Positions 42,281 through 50,836 of a DNA stretch of 64,000 nucleotides are shown piece by piece (position 1 is the stretch's first letter; every line of letters starts with the position of its first letter). Source of the stretch: Candidatus Dojkabacteria bacterium (GTDB lineage: Bacteria > Patescibacteria > Dojkabacteria > SC72 > JAFGCJ01); assembly GCA_016932785.1 (NCBI GenBank), contig JAFGCJ010000002.1:62001-126000 (forward strand), given 5' to 3'. The position numbers were made by a program, and so were the translations under genes. Below the pieces are notes generated by a model. The model was not told the origin of the DNA, made no database searches, and saw only the letters and a list, made by a program, of their open reading frames with translations.

Positions 42281-42299
42281 TTGTTGATTTTGATATAAG

Positions 42300-43088
42300 T
42301 TATTCAGAATTAATATTTTTTACTGTACCGATAACAAGGGCTGTTCCTTCGTATCCAGCTCTTGGTCTTGTAGTGATGTCTGTATTTTCGAATGATTTAA
42401 TTTTGAAATCACCAACTCGAAGCGAGGATCGAAATATTTTTTCCAGATCAGATTTCTTCAGAGGCACGGAAGGAAAGAATGTTCCTAAGCCTGCAGGATA
42501 ACCTTCCGATTCCAGCATATGCGCGGTTATAAATATACCACCTGGCTTGACTGATCTTAGTAATGACTCTATTGAATTAACAAACGTTTTGGTGTTGTCC
42601 GAAATAGATTCTGTTGCAAAAAATGAACTAACTAAATCATATGCGTTCTCTTCTAGTTTAAAAATATCACCCTCAACAACTTGAGCTTTTTTAGAGACAA
42701 TGCTAAGCAAGTCTTTATCTAGGCTCATGATTTCGCACAATTTTTGTCCATATTTCTTCCATAGTTCTCTCTGATGAATGCTGCGTTTATCTTTGAAATT
42801 ATTAAGGACCTCTTGAAGATACTTTACCCCATTTTGAGTGTACTCGATAAGGTGAATCTTCTTTGCTATTTGTGAGAATATCATTGCTGGAAATAGATTC
42901 GGGCCTGTACCAACGTCTGCTACTAGATCTAATGATTCGTATCCGAATTTGAATCCCCTGGATTTTAGCTCGTTTACAAGAAAGACTATCATTTCTCGAT
43001 CCTCAGGGATCATAGAGGAGTACCATTGATTAGCATAGTGATGAAAGTCAAAGGCATTCCAGTCCGAAGAATTTTGGGTATTGTTCAT
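42300..43088 (-). CDS. SAM-dependent methyltransferase
   Basis: 262 aa class I methyltransferase. Motif I is LVADVGTGPNLFPAM, followed by the acidic strand end HLIEYTQNG, the post-motif VVEGDIFKLEENAYDLV and SVKPGGIFITAHM. The opening FHHYANQWYSSMIPEDREMI is like small-molecule (NNMT/PNMT-type) and antibiotic-pathway methyltransferases. The substrate is unknown. It precedes the pentapeptide-repeat gene on the same strand; a joint role in drug or DNA-damage tolerance is possible but speculative. Confidence 0.7.
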   Translation of the reverse strand: MNNTQNSSDWNAFDFHHYANQWYSSMIPEDREMIVFLVNELKSRGFKFGYESLDLVADVGTGPNLFPAMIFSQIAKKIHLIEYTQNGVKYLQEVLNNFKDKRSIHQRELWKKYGQKLCEIMSLDKDLLSIVSKKAQVVEGDIFKLEENAYDLVSSFFATESISDNTKTFVNSIESLLRSVKPGGIFITAHMLESEGYPAGLGTFFPSVPLKKSDLEKIFRSSLRVGDFKIKSFENTDITTRPRAGYEGTALVIGTVKNINSE

Positions 43089-43125
43089 GGACGGCTTTAT
43101 TATACTATTTCAAAATATCAGTTCT

Positions 43126-43812
43126 CTATTCATCAAGTTCCCACATAATAACATCCATCAACCCTTTTCTATATTCAGATGATAGATCATGGTCTCCTTC
43201 AACATTAATAATCCTAGTATTCAAGATTTTCCTAAGGTCGGTGAAATCCATGACTTGATCATCGACAGCATAGATTAGTGTCAATTTTGTCTTAAATGCA
43301 ATATCGTTGTATAGTGAAACAACATCTGTATTAAAACGTTCCTGCCAATATTCCGGAGGAATAATCGTTGTTGAACCGTCTGATCTCTTTCTTTTTGAAA
43401 CTCCGTTGAAGTTCAAAATATTCCCGGGTTTTGAAGTGTATCGTCTTCTGATGTCGTTTATGTTGGTGTGAAAGAATGGTGATATCCCGATGACCTTGCT
43501 TACTTTCGAGATGTTATTGCATAACGCTGGAATCAGGCTTCCCTGTGAATGTCCAATGAGTACAATGTCTTCATAGTTGGAATTTCTCTTGAGTTCGTCA
43601 ATTTGGTCCTGAAGTATTTTAGCCTGAGCTGAGAAAGGGAGTCCAAAAAGCTCCTTTGTCTTTTCGTCAAACTTATTGTAATCAAATAATTTTGTTTTGT
43701 ATCCTAGGGTGCTTAACTTTTTTGATAAATGTGTGAATAATCCTCTTGCATCCTGCCTTACTCCAAAGCCATGTGAAAATAGTATTACGGTTTTTGTTGG
43801 GTCGAAGATCAT
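43126..43812 (-). CDS. Alpha/beta-hydrolase
   Basis: 228 aa from the ATG at 43812; the longer frame to 43872 would run into the tRNA-Asp gene and is rejected. The oxyanion region is ILFSHGFGVRQDARG, the nucleophile elbow VLIGHSQGSLIP, the acid is probably Asp in YAVDDQVMDF and the base His in EGDHDLSSE. It is a serine esterase/peptidase-like enzyme of unknown substrate. It is 37 bases upstream of the methyltransferase gene. Confidence 0.75.
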   Translation of the reverse strand: MIFDPTKTVILFSHGFGVRQDARGLFTHLSKKLSTLGYKTKLFDYNKFDEKTKELFGLPFSAQAKILQDQIDELKRNSNYEDIVLIGHSQGSLIPALCNNISKVSKVIGISPFFHTNINDIRRRYTSKPGNILNFNGVSKRKRSDGSTTIIPPEYWQERFNTDVVSLYNDIAFKTKLTLIYAVDDQVMDFTDLRKILNTRIINVEGDHDLSSEYRKGLMDVIMWELDE

Positions 43813-43838
43813 AGAAAGTATTCTATCACAATGGGGAA

Positions 43839-43915
43839 TGGCGGGGCGGACGGGATTCGAACCCGCGACCACTGCAGTGACAGTGCAGTATTCTATCCAG
43901 CTGAACTACCGCCCC
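43839..43915 (-). tRNA. tRNA-Asp(GTC)
   Basis: Cloverleaf on the minus strand: acceptor GGGGCGG / CCGCCCC, anticodon stem CTGCA/TGCAG with loop CTGTCAC (anticodon GTC), T-loop TTCGAAT, discriminator G. CCA appears encoded (43839-43841), unlike the other four tRNAs here. Confidence 0.93.
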
Positions 43916-44035
43916 AATTACTTTTTTTGCTTTCTCTAGGGAACTTTAAAAGTACGAAAAGTTGAACTTGCCTAATATATCTAATAAAATCTATTTCGTC
44001 AATTATAGGCAGATAATAAACTTTTAATTATTGAT

Positions 44036-44866
44036 ATGGGAGTTGTTGGTAGGTCAATAGAGTCAGTCAATAAGGTGTTTTCCGATAGGAGACTTATTTG
44101 GAAAGCTGGATTTCTTTTTGGCATAAATTTGATTTTAAATCTAATTTCTTTTGCTGTCAGGGCGAGTTCCTCGGTTGTAACATTTATTCCTGATAGCTAC
44201 GGACAGGGATATAAAGATTTTTTTTCAATTTTCTTATCGTGGATATTGCCTATGTTAATAAGTTTCCTTACTCTTCCTGTTTGGCTGTATCAAAAAGGCT
44301 ATGCCTACTCTATTTCTAATAATATTAGAAAAGGACTTGATGAATCTGTAGTTCCTGAGCACCAAAACATAAGAGAAAAAATTAAACTCGGAGGAGTTTA
44401 TTTAACAATAGAATATACTCTGGTTATGCCGTTTGCTATTGCGAGTTTGGTTCCTGTAATTGTTTTTAGTGTTTATCCTTCTATTCTAGATTCTCTCAAT
44501 ATTTCTACATCATTGATAATTGTTGCGGCAACAATTTTTGTGGCTATTGCTTTCGCCATAATATTTCTCCTTATCGATAGTATTGTGGTACCAATCATGA
44601 TGTATCTTTATCTAAAAACAGGATCACTTGTTCAGGCATTTTCTTTTAAATCTTTTATCAAGATTCTTGGCAGTGAATGGTCGGCGTGGATCTATATGGT
44701 AATTCTTTCAATTACTATTGCTGTTATAACGATGGTAGTAAGAGTGGTTCTTTGTTTTCTGTCAGTCGCGGCGGGGCCGTTTATTCAGACGATATCGTAT
44801 CTTATTACCAGTGCGGTACTAGGTGGCATATACTATAATATTGATGCTCGTTATAGGAAGAAATAG
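44036..44866 (+). CDS. Polytopic membrane protein, DUF4013-like
   Basis: 276 aa with about six hydrophobic segments. The spacing of helices and the loops PVWLYQKGYAYSISNNIRKG and SFKSFIKILGSEW suggest the DUF4013 family of uncharacterised membrane proteins, tentatively. GATAAT lies about 18 bases before the ATG and there is no SD. It sits between tRNA-Asp and tRNA-Gly. Function unknown. Confidence 0.55.
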   Translation: MGVVGRSIESVNKVFSDRRLIWKAGFLFGINLILNLISFAVRASSSVVTFIPDSYGQGYKDFFSIFLSWILPMLISFLTLPVWLYQKGYAYSISNNIRKGLDESVVPEHQNIREKIKLGGVYLTIEYTLVMPFAIASLVPVIVFSVYPSILDSLNISTSLIIVAATIFVAIAFAIIFLLIDSIVVPIMMYLYLKTGSLVQAFSFKSFIKILGSEWSAWIYMVILSITIAVITMVVRVVLCFLSVAAGPFIQTISYLITSAVLGGIYYNIDARYRKK

Positions 44867-44879
44867 AACCTACAATTTT

Positions 44880-44953
44880 GCGGGAGTAATTCAGTTGGCT
44901 AGAATGTCTGCTTCCCAAGCAGAATGCCGCGGGTTCGAATCCCGTCTCCCGCT
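44880..44953 (+). tRNA. tRNA-Gly(CCC)
   Basis: Acceptor GCGGGAG / CTCCCGC, anticodon stem TCTGC/GCAGA with loop TTCCCAA (anticodon CCC), T-loop TTCGAAT. CCA is not encoded. A run of six T follows within a few bases. Confidence 0.95.
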
Positions 44954-45009
44954 CTTTTTTGAGATCTGTTAAGATATAAGAAGTAACTTCCGGAATATAA
45001 ATTCTATGA

Positions 45010-45756
45010 ATGACAACTATGCCCACAAAATCAAAGTCTTCCTCAACTCCTAAGAAGCAAGATATTAAAAAGAGTAAGCCAAATGTAGATACTCAAAAAC
45101 AAGATATCACAAGCCAGACTGATGTTTCTTCAGGTCAAAAGTCAAAATCTGGGTTTAGTATATCTAGGAAAGGAACGGTAGCTATTCTCGTTGCGTTATT
45201 TATTGTTCTTATTCTTTCCGTGGGTGCAGCTGTTGTCGGATATATGTATTTTACTGACAACGATAATAATGATGATACAGATAGAGAAGCAGAAAAGTCT
45301 GAAGATGAAAATAAGGATGATGAGGGTGAGGACGAGGAAGAAACGGAGGAAGATGAAACACCTCAGGCAGATAATAGCTGTGTAGCAACTGGATTTGACG
45401 GCCATAGATATGATTCGGGTGAGTCATATACAACAGCTGATGGATGTCAGACTTGTACGTGTGATAATGGTGCGTGGGACTGCGAGGAGGATCCATCATG
45501 TGCTACTGAAGTTGCCGGTCCCTATGATTGTGTTCATGATGGAGTTATTTATCATGATGGTGAGTCGTATACTATTGATGCCTGTAGAGAAAGAACGTGT
45601 ATGAGTGGTATGTGGGGGTATGTAATCGATACCGCATGTTGTTACTATGATGGTGAATACCATGAGAGCGGAAGCTCTTTCCCATCAATTGACGGTTGTA
45701 ATACGTGCAATTGTACTAATGGCTCAATCGGGTGTACATTGATGCTTTGTCCTTAG
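45010..45756 (+). CDS. Membrane-anchored protein with VWC/pacifastin-like Cys repeats
   Basis: 248 aa: basic, Lys/Ser-rich cytoplasmic start, one transmembrane helix (about 58-82), a highly acidic linker (DDTDREAEKSEDENKDDEGE...), then about 125 residues with three cysteine-rich repeats. Each repeat follows C-x-x-x-G-x-x-Y-x-x-G-E/S-S-Y/F...D-x-C-x-x-C/R-x-C-x-x-G-x-W/I-x-C, as in von Willebrand factor C or pacifastin modules; the last includes DGCNTCNCTNGSIGCTLMLC. These outer modules need disulfide bonds and usually bind proteins. Start could be 45010 or 45019. Binding partner unknown. Confidence 0.65.
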   Translation: MTTMPTKSKSSSTPKKQDIKKSKPNVDTQKQDITSQTDVSSGQKSKSGFSISRKGTVAILVALFIVLILSVGAAVVGYMYFTDNDNNDDTDREAEKSEDENKDDEGEDEEETEEDETPQADNSCVATGFDGHRYDSGESYTTADGCQTCTCDNGAWDCEEDPSCATEVAGPYDCVHDGVIYHDGESYTIDACRERTCMSGMWGYVIDTACCYYDGEYHESGSSFPSIDGCNTCNCTNGSIGCTLMLCP

Positions 45757-45864
45757 CCGATACATAGTATTATTTCTGGTTATATCTGACTGTTGTTTCT
45801 TTTCGCCGTATTTATCGTCTATAAATATGATATTATGAAATAAATAAACTCTAATGGACTTCAA

Positions 45865-47472
45865 ATGAAGAAGTTTCTAAGTTTTTTTCTGGTTTCGGTT
45901 TTTTTGCTTCTCACTTTTGCCCAACTTGGTCCAATTTATGCAGATGGAATGATTTCTCCTCCTTATTACTATCCAGTCTATGAAACAGGTCAAAAGGGTC
46001 TGATTATTTATTATGATGAAACTGAAACTCTTGTTTTAACAACAACGTTTGAGGGAAATGCCAGTGATTTTGGTTGGATAGTCCCCACTCCGAATAAGCC
46101 GCAAGTCGACAATGTTAGAGATGAGATTTTTGATGATCTTGAGGACATGACGAAACCCAAGAAGAATCTCTTGGAAGAAATTATGTATAAAGAAGATTAT
46201 TATTACGGAGGCTTAGAAATGTCATTTGGGGAGCAGAATGCAGATGCCGGAGGGCCAAGATCCTCCGTTGTAGTCCATGAGGAAAAAAGAGTTGGAATCC
46301 TTGATGTGGCGGTGCTTTCCGCCGATGAGGTTTCTGATCTTATAGATTGGATGGAGGAAAACGGCTATAACCTTCCAGCACTGGATTCGGTACCTCCAAC
46401 GGTTCCTCTATATGATACAGAAGACTCGTCATATATTTTTAATGATGAGAATGGTGAGAGACTTACACCTGAAGAAGTTATATTTGACGATCCCCCTATT
46501 GAGGATGATGAGTTCGAATCGAAAAAAATTCTGCAGGATTATATCGACGAAGGATGGTTTTTTGTCGCCGCTAAGGTGAATCATGAGTTTGCCTTGTCAG
46601 AAGGAGCGTATAGCCTTTCTAGTGGTCAAGTAAATCCGCTGCGTCTTACTTTTGAGTCTTCAGAACCGATTTTTCCTATGAGAATATCGAGAATAGGCTC
46701 TTCAGGAATGCCTGTTGAACTATATACCTTGACCGAAGATAAGGTGTGGGTTTCGAATTACGGATCCGGGCTTTGTGACGACGAATATATCGAGGCAGAT
46801 GAGTTTTCGTATATCAAGGAAGAGAACGCGTGCAGCAGTTTTAGTATGGTCTACGGGTCTATGTTAGACAATGAAGATATAGAGAAAATAACCAAAGTTC
46901 CTGGTAAAGGTAGCTGGCTGGAGGATCATCCTGATGATATGTATCTTGCAAGGCATGTTCAGGACTATCTGTCGTCTAGTTATATGAGGTCAGATGTTAT
47001 TTTTGAGAGCCAGGATAGTACACTAGGGCTGAACGATGGTACTATGAGCCCTGCTGAATGGGTAAAACTACCATTTGTTTTTGCTATATATGCACCAAGA
47101 AACTTTGTTTTGTATCTTGATGATATGGATAGTTCCGGTGCACTCATAGGTATTTTTGTTCTTGCTTTTTCAATCTTTTCTCTCGGACTTATTACCGTTT
47201 CGGTAACGCTTATCTCGTTGTTGCTTGTGAAAAATATAAAGAACAACTTGGTAAGAATAATTCTTTTTCCAGGAATTTGGTCTATTCTGCTTGCAGTGGA
47301 GTTGCTGATGGGATTTATTGTTGGGTTCATAATAAACATGATGGTTTTCCATCCTGAGGTTGTGGTTATCGATTCGATATTGTTTCTTAATGTTCTGTCT
47401 CTTTTAGTATGTGTGCTTCTTCTTCGCAGATATAGATTGAGTAAGAAGGAAGAGACGATAAAGAAAAAGTAG
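45865..47472 (+). CDS. DUF2330-like surface membrane protein
   Basis: 535 aa: signal peptide (cleavage near GPIYA-D), a large outer domain, and three to four C-terminal membrane helices (from about 415). The beginning of the mature part, KGLIIYYDETETLVLTTTFEGNASDFGWIVPTPNKP, is the DUF2330 hallmark. The function of that family is unknown. An internal pair of cysteines (SGLCDDEY, NACSSF) may bond. It follows the Cys-rich protein gene by about 110 bases. No SD. Confidence 0.75.
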   Translation: MKKFLSFFLVSVFLLLTFAQLGPIYADGMISPPYYYPVYETGQKGLIIYYDETETLVLTTTFEGNASDFGWIVPTPNKPQVDNVRDEIFDDLEDMTKPKKNLLEEIMYKEDYYYGGLEMSFGEQNADAGGPRSSVVVHEEKRVGILDVAVLSADEVSDLIDWMEENGYNLPALDSVPPTVPLYDTEDSSYIFNDENGERLTPEEVIFDDPPIEDDEFESKKILQDYIDEGWFFVAAKVNHEFALSEGAYSLSSGQVNPLRLTFESSEPIFPMRISRIGSSGMPVELYTLTEDKVWVSNYGSGLCDDEYIEADEFSYIKEENACSSFSMVYGSMLDNEDIEKITKVPGKGSWLEDHPDDMYLARHVQDYLSSSYMRSDVIFESQDSTLGLNDGTMSPAEWVKLPFVFAIYAPRNFVLYLDDMDSSGALIGIFVLAFSIFSLGLITVSVTLISLLLVKNIKNNLVRIILFPGIWSILLAVELLMGFIVGFIINMMVFHPEVVVIDSILFLNVLSLLVCVLLLRRYRLSKKEETIKKK

Positions 47473-47595
47473 AAAACGAAAATTTTAATCGTTAAAGTTA
47501 AATACTGCGATTATATTTTTAATTCAGGTTTTCGAATTTCAACTTTACAGTTTCTGTAACTTCTCTTTTAGTAGGCTTATAAGTAATTGCTAATG

Positions 47596-47623
47596 AGTGA
47601 CAAGTCTGGTATCACTTGTCACT
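47596..47623. terminator. Perfect inverted repeat after DUF2330 gene
   Basis: AGTGACAAGT / ACTTGTCACT, 10 bp, 8-base loop, followed by TTGTT. It lies in the 210-base gap between the DUF2330 gene and tRNA-Thr. It may be a terminator or an operator for the tRNA/Fic unit. Confidence 0.5.
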
Positions 47624-47685
47624 TTGTTACAAAAATGATACGATTGCATGAAGCTAAGCTGTATATTATGGGCAATAATTCTCGA

Positions 47686-47759
47686 GCTGGCGTAGCTCAG
47701 TTGGTCAGAGCGGCACTTTCGTAAAGTGTAGGTCGTCGGTTCGACTCCGACCGCCAGCT
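47686..47759 (+). tRNA. tRNA-Thr(CGT)
   Basis: Acceptor GCTGGCG / CGCCAGC, anticodon stem GCACT/AGTGT with loop TTCGTAA (anticodon CGT), T-loop TTCGACT. CCA is not encoded. Confidence 0.94.
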
Positions 47760-47792
47760 GTAAGGATTTAATTAAACAGTTATAGAAAATAA

Positions 47793-49010
47793 ATGTACAC
47801 GCCTACACTCTCGATAACTCACAAAATGGTTCATCACATTGTGAAGATCGAACTTGCAGTAAAAGAAATCAAAGATACCCCGCTCTCGTCTGTTGCAAGA
47901 AAAAAACTTCTTAATAGAATGACTTCTGAAAGCCTGTACAATGTTGGGAAACTTGTAGGAACCGAAGTTGCATACAAAGATGCCGAAAAGATCGCTTTAG
48001 GAAAAGCTATAGTCTCTCCCGGTTCACCAGAAACTGTTCTTTCAAATTATCGCAGTATGTGTGACTTCATTTACTCTGCCAGTAATGACAGATATGTCTC
48101 CCTCTCCCCTTCTCTTTTGTTACATCTTAATAAGCTTGTCATTAATGGACTTGTCGACAGTTGGGACGGAGGGCGTTTTCGTAATGTAAGTGATGATGTC
48201 GATCCAAAGTATGACAACTGGTATAGCTATCAGAGTCATGATTTGGAAGGTGTGGATCTTCAACAGCACTATTACGGTGTTTTAAACTGGTTTTCTGAGA
48301 ACAAGTTTCTAATTCATCCAATGATCAAAATAGGATGTGTTATCTATGAGCTATTTAGATATTATCCTTTTGTTGCAGGTAACCAACTTACGATTCTTGC
48401 TGTGGCTGAACTCCTCTTTGAGAAGTCGAAATTGTCATTGGACGGACTGATGCCTGTTTCCAGAAATTTCGTCTTATATGAGGATGAGTACCTAGAGGCA
48501 TTGAGAATTTCCATAGAAAAAGATGGGGATCAAACTTTGTGGATTGAGAGATTCATTCGAGGTGTTTCTCTTGATTTATCTGCTCTAAAGAATGAGGTTG
48601 TTAGATTGGAAGAGGAGAAGCTGAAGAGAAAAAAGAAAAGATTGCTAGATCTTAATTCCCGTCAGCTACGTATTATTAGATATCTTAAGCATAATGGGAA
48701 AATTTCAAGAATGGAATATGTCAAAATGATGGGCGTTTCTACTATGACGGCGTATAGGGACCTTAATGAGCTTGTGGACCGTAAAATTATCGATGTTAGA
48801 GGTGGTGGACGATCGACTTATTATATTCTTTCGAAAACTGAAGAAACCAAGGAAGATCAGGAAGAGGCAAGGAAGAAGAAGGTTGTCAAAGTAATCAGTG
48901 ACTATGCTCAAAGTCCCTATTCTTCTGGTTCTCAGAATTCACAGGATGACAACAACGAGGATTTTTCTTCGATTTATAAAAACAACCAAGGCGGAGGTAT
49001 TACTCTGTGA
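47793..49010 (+). CDS. Degenerate Fic-fold protein with C-terminal winged helix
   Basis: 405 aa. The first 270 residues follow the Fic/DOC layout: LSPSLLLHLNKLV, the DGGRFRNVSDDV strand, and LIHPMIKIGCVIYELFRYYPFVAGN. The catalytic loop, normally HPFxDGNGRxxR, reads YPFVAGNQLTIL at 191-202, so the catalytic His, the acidic residue and the Arg are missing and AMP transfer is unlikely. A coiled basic linker (EEEKLKRKKKRLLDL) leads to a DeoR/MarR-like winged helix (SRMEYVKMMGVSTMTAYRDLN). It may be a regulator using a dead Fic domain as a sensor. It follows tRNA-Thr by 33 bases. Confidence 0.65.
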   Translation: MYTPTLSITHKMVHHIVKIELAVKEIKDTPLSSVARKKLLNRMTSESLYNVGKLVGTEVAYKDAEKIALGKAIVSPGSPETVLSNYRSMCDFIYSASNDRYVSLSPSLLLHLNKLVINGLVDSWDGGRFRNVSDDVDPKYDNWYSYQSHDLEGVDLQQHYYGVLNWFSENKFLIHPMIKIGCVIYELFRYYPFVAGNQLTILAVAELLFEKSKLSLDGLMPVSRNFVLYEDEYLEALRISIEKDGDQTLWIERFIRGVSLDLSALKNEVVRLEEEKLKRKKKRLLDLNSRQLRIIRYLKHNGKISRMEYVKMMGVSTMTAYRDLNELVDRKIIDVRGGGRSTYYILSKTEETKEDQEEARKKKVVKVISDYAQSPYSSGSQNSQDDNNEDFSSIYKNNQGGGITL

Positions 49011-49090
49011 TGGAGCTCCGTTACGTTCGTTATTTCATGTATGGTTTGTGTATATGGTAAAATGGCTTGAATAAATTTGCCTAATTTGTT

Positions 49091-49390
49091 GTGTCTAAAA
49101 AGAAATTATCTAAAAAAGAAGTTCAAAAGATAGCCGATTTGGCAAATATCAAACTTACTGACGAAGAGCTTGATAAATACAGTACGGAACTTTCCTCTAT
49201 TATTGAATATGTGGATAAACTTTCTGAGATAGATACGGAAAAAATCGAGATGAAGGCTCATAATGTAACTACTCAAAATGTTTTTCGCAGGGACGAACCA
49301 GGAAAGTCTCTTACCCAAGATGAGGCAATTTCAAACAGAAAATCATCTTCAGAGGGTGGGAATTTTGTTATTAAATCTACATTGAAGTAG
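49091..49390 (+). CDS. gatC: Glutamyl-tRNA(Gln)/aspartyl-tRNA(Asn) amidotransferase subunit C
   Basis: 99 aa, GTG start. Sequence KKEVQKIADLANIKLTDEEL and later YVDKLSEIDTEKIEM match GatC, the small subunit that wraps around and stabilises GatA in the tRNA-dependent amidotransferase. It is followed by gatA after 6 bases and by gatB with overlap, the common operon order. No SD precedes the start. Confidence 0.88.
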   Translation: MSKKKLSKKEVQKIADLANIKLTDEELDKYSTELSSIIEYVDKLSEIDTEKIEMKAHNVTTQNVFRRDEPGKSLTQDEAISNRKSSSEGGNFVIKSTLK

Positions 49391-49396
49391 CGACTT

Positions 49397-50836
49397 ATGA
49401 AGGATCTGTATAAACTAACTGTCAAAGAAGCGTCTGAAAAAATTCAAGCAGGCGAGATATCTTCTGAGGAGTTAACCAAATCCTGTCTCGAACGTGTAAA
49501 AGAAATGGAGCCGGAGATAAATGCGTTTATTACCGTTACTGAGAAGTATGCCTTAACCAGAGCAAAGGAGATAGACAAAAAACTTTCTAAAAAAGAATTG
49601 AGGTCTCCGCTTGTCGGTATCCCATATTCATTAAAGGATGTATACGTAACAAAAGGTATTGAAACAACAGCTGGTTCCAGGATACTTAAAGGATATATTC
49701 CTCAATATGATGCAACAGTTCATAGAAGAATAGAAGAAGCTGGAGGTATTTTGATAGGCAAAACAAATTGTGACCCTTTTGGATTTGGCTCATCTACAGA
49801 ACACTCTGGTTATGGTGTAACAAAAAATCCAAATAATACAGATTATGTTCCTGGCGGATCAAGTGGTGGATCTGGTGCAGCTGTTGCGTATGGAGGAGGT
49901 CTGTATTCAATTGCAGAAGATACTGGTGGCTCTATTCGATGTCCGGCCTCTTTCTGTGGTGTTGACGGTTTAAAAGTAACCTACGGAAGAGTCTCTAGAT
50001 ACGGTGCTTTAGCATATGCGTCTTCTTATGATACTGTTGGCCCGATTGCCCAGAATGCGGAGGATATTGCATTGATTATGTCTGTTATTGCTGGAAAGGA
50101 TCCGTTTGATGCAACGAGCTTTGAAGGAGGGAAAGATGATCCTCCTGATTATTCAAGAAATCTTGGGAAGAGTTTGAAGGGTAGAAAGATTGGTCTACCA
50201 AAAGAGTATTATGGTAAAGGTCTTGATGATGAGGTAAGAAATGTTATTGAAAAAGCTATTGATAAATATAAATCATTAGGCTGTGAAACAGTAGAGATCT
50301 CTCTCCCTTACACTGAATTCGCAATCGCAGCGTACTATGTAGTAGGAATAAGCGAGGCAAGTTCGAATCTTGCACGGTACGATGGCATTAGATATGGAAT
50401 TGACGTTGAGGCTGAGGGGTGGAAAGAAAAGATGCAAGAGGTTCGATCTAGGGGTTTTTCAGATGAGGCCAAGAGACGAATCATGGTCGGAACATATGCT
50501 TTATCAAAAGGATATGCAGACAAATATTACAAAAAAGCTCAAAAAGTTAGACAGCTTCTTAGAAATGATTTTGAAAGAGCGCTCAATGAGGTTGATATAA
50601 TTTTGACACCGACTATGCCTGTATTACCATTTAAGATTGGAGAGAATATTGATGATCCACTTAAGATGTGGCTTGTAGATGCATTTACTGCGGCAATCAA
50701 TCCTGTAGGTGTACCAGCACTATCTGTTAATGCTGGTACATCAAAAGATGGATTGCCTGTAGGAATGCAGTTAATAGGACCGCACTTTCTAGAAGATAGA
50801 TTATTAAATTTTGCTCATATATTTGAAGCGTCATGA
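49397..50836 (+). CDS. gatA: tRNA amidotransferase subunit A
   Basis: Amidase subunit, 479 aa, that releases ammonia from glutamine for conversion of Glu-tRNA(Gln) or Asp-tRNA(Asn). The Lys-Ser-Ser triad is visible: K80 in GIPYSLKD, S155 in PGGSSGGSG and S179 in EDTGGSIRCP. Length is typical. The last four bases overlap the gatB start (ATGA), so the subunits are coupled. Having GatCAB suggests the organism lacks GlnRS and possibly AsnRS. Confidence 0.95.
   Translation: MKDLYKLTVKEASEKIQAGEISSEELTKSCLERVKEMEPEINAFITVTEKYALTRAKEIDKKLSKKELRSPLVGIPYSLKDVYVTKGIETTAGSRILKGYIPQYDATVHRRIEEAGGILIGKTNCDPFGFGSSTEHSGYGVTKNPNNTDYVPGGSSGGSGAAVAYGGGLYSIAEDTGGSIRCPASFCGVDGLKVTYGRVSRYGALAYASSYDTVGPIAQNAEDIALIMSVIAGKDPFDATSFEGGKDDPPDYSRNLGKSLKGRKIGLPKEYYGKGLDDEVRNVIEKAIDKYKSLGCETVEISLPYTEFAIAAYYVVGISEASSNLARYDGIRYGIDVEAEGWKEKMQEVRSRGFSDEAKRRIMVGTYALSKGYADKYYKKAQKVRQLLRNDFERALNEVDIILTPTMPVLPFKIGENIDDPLKMWLVDAFTAAINPVGVPALSVNAGTSKDGLPVGMQLIGPHFLEDRLLNFAHIFEAS

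Noticed and set aside
43813..43872. Upstream extension of the alpha/beta hydrolase
   Set aside because: It would run through the tRNA-Asp gene; the fold begins at the ATG at 43812.
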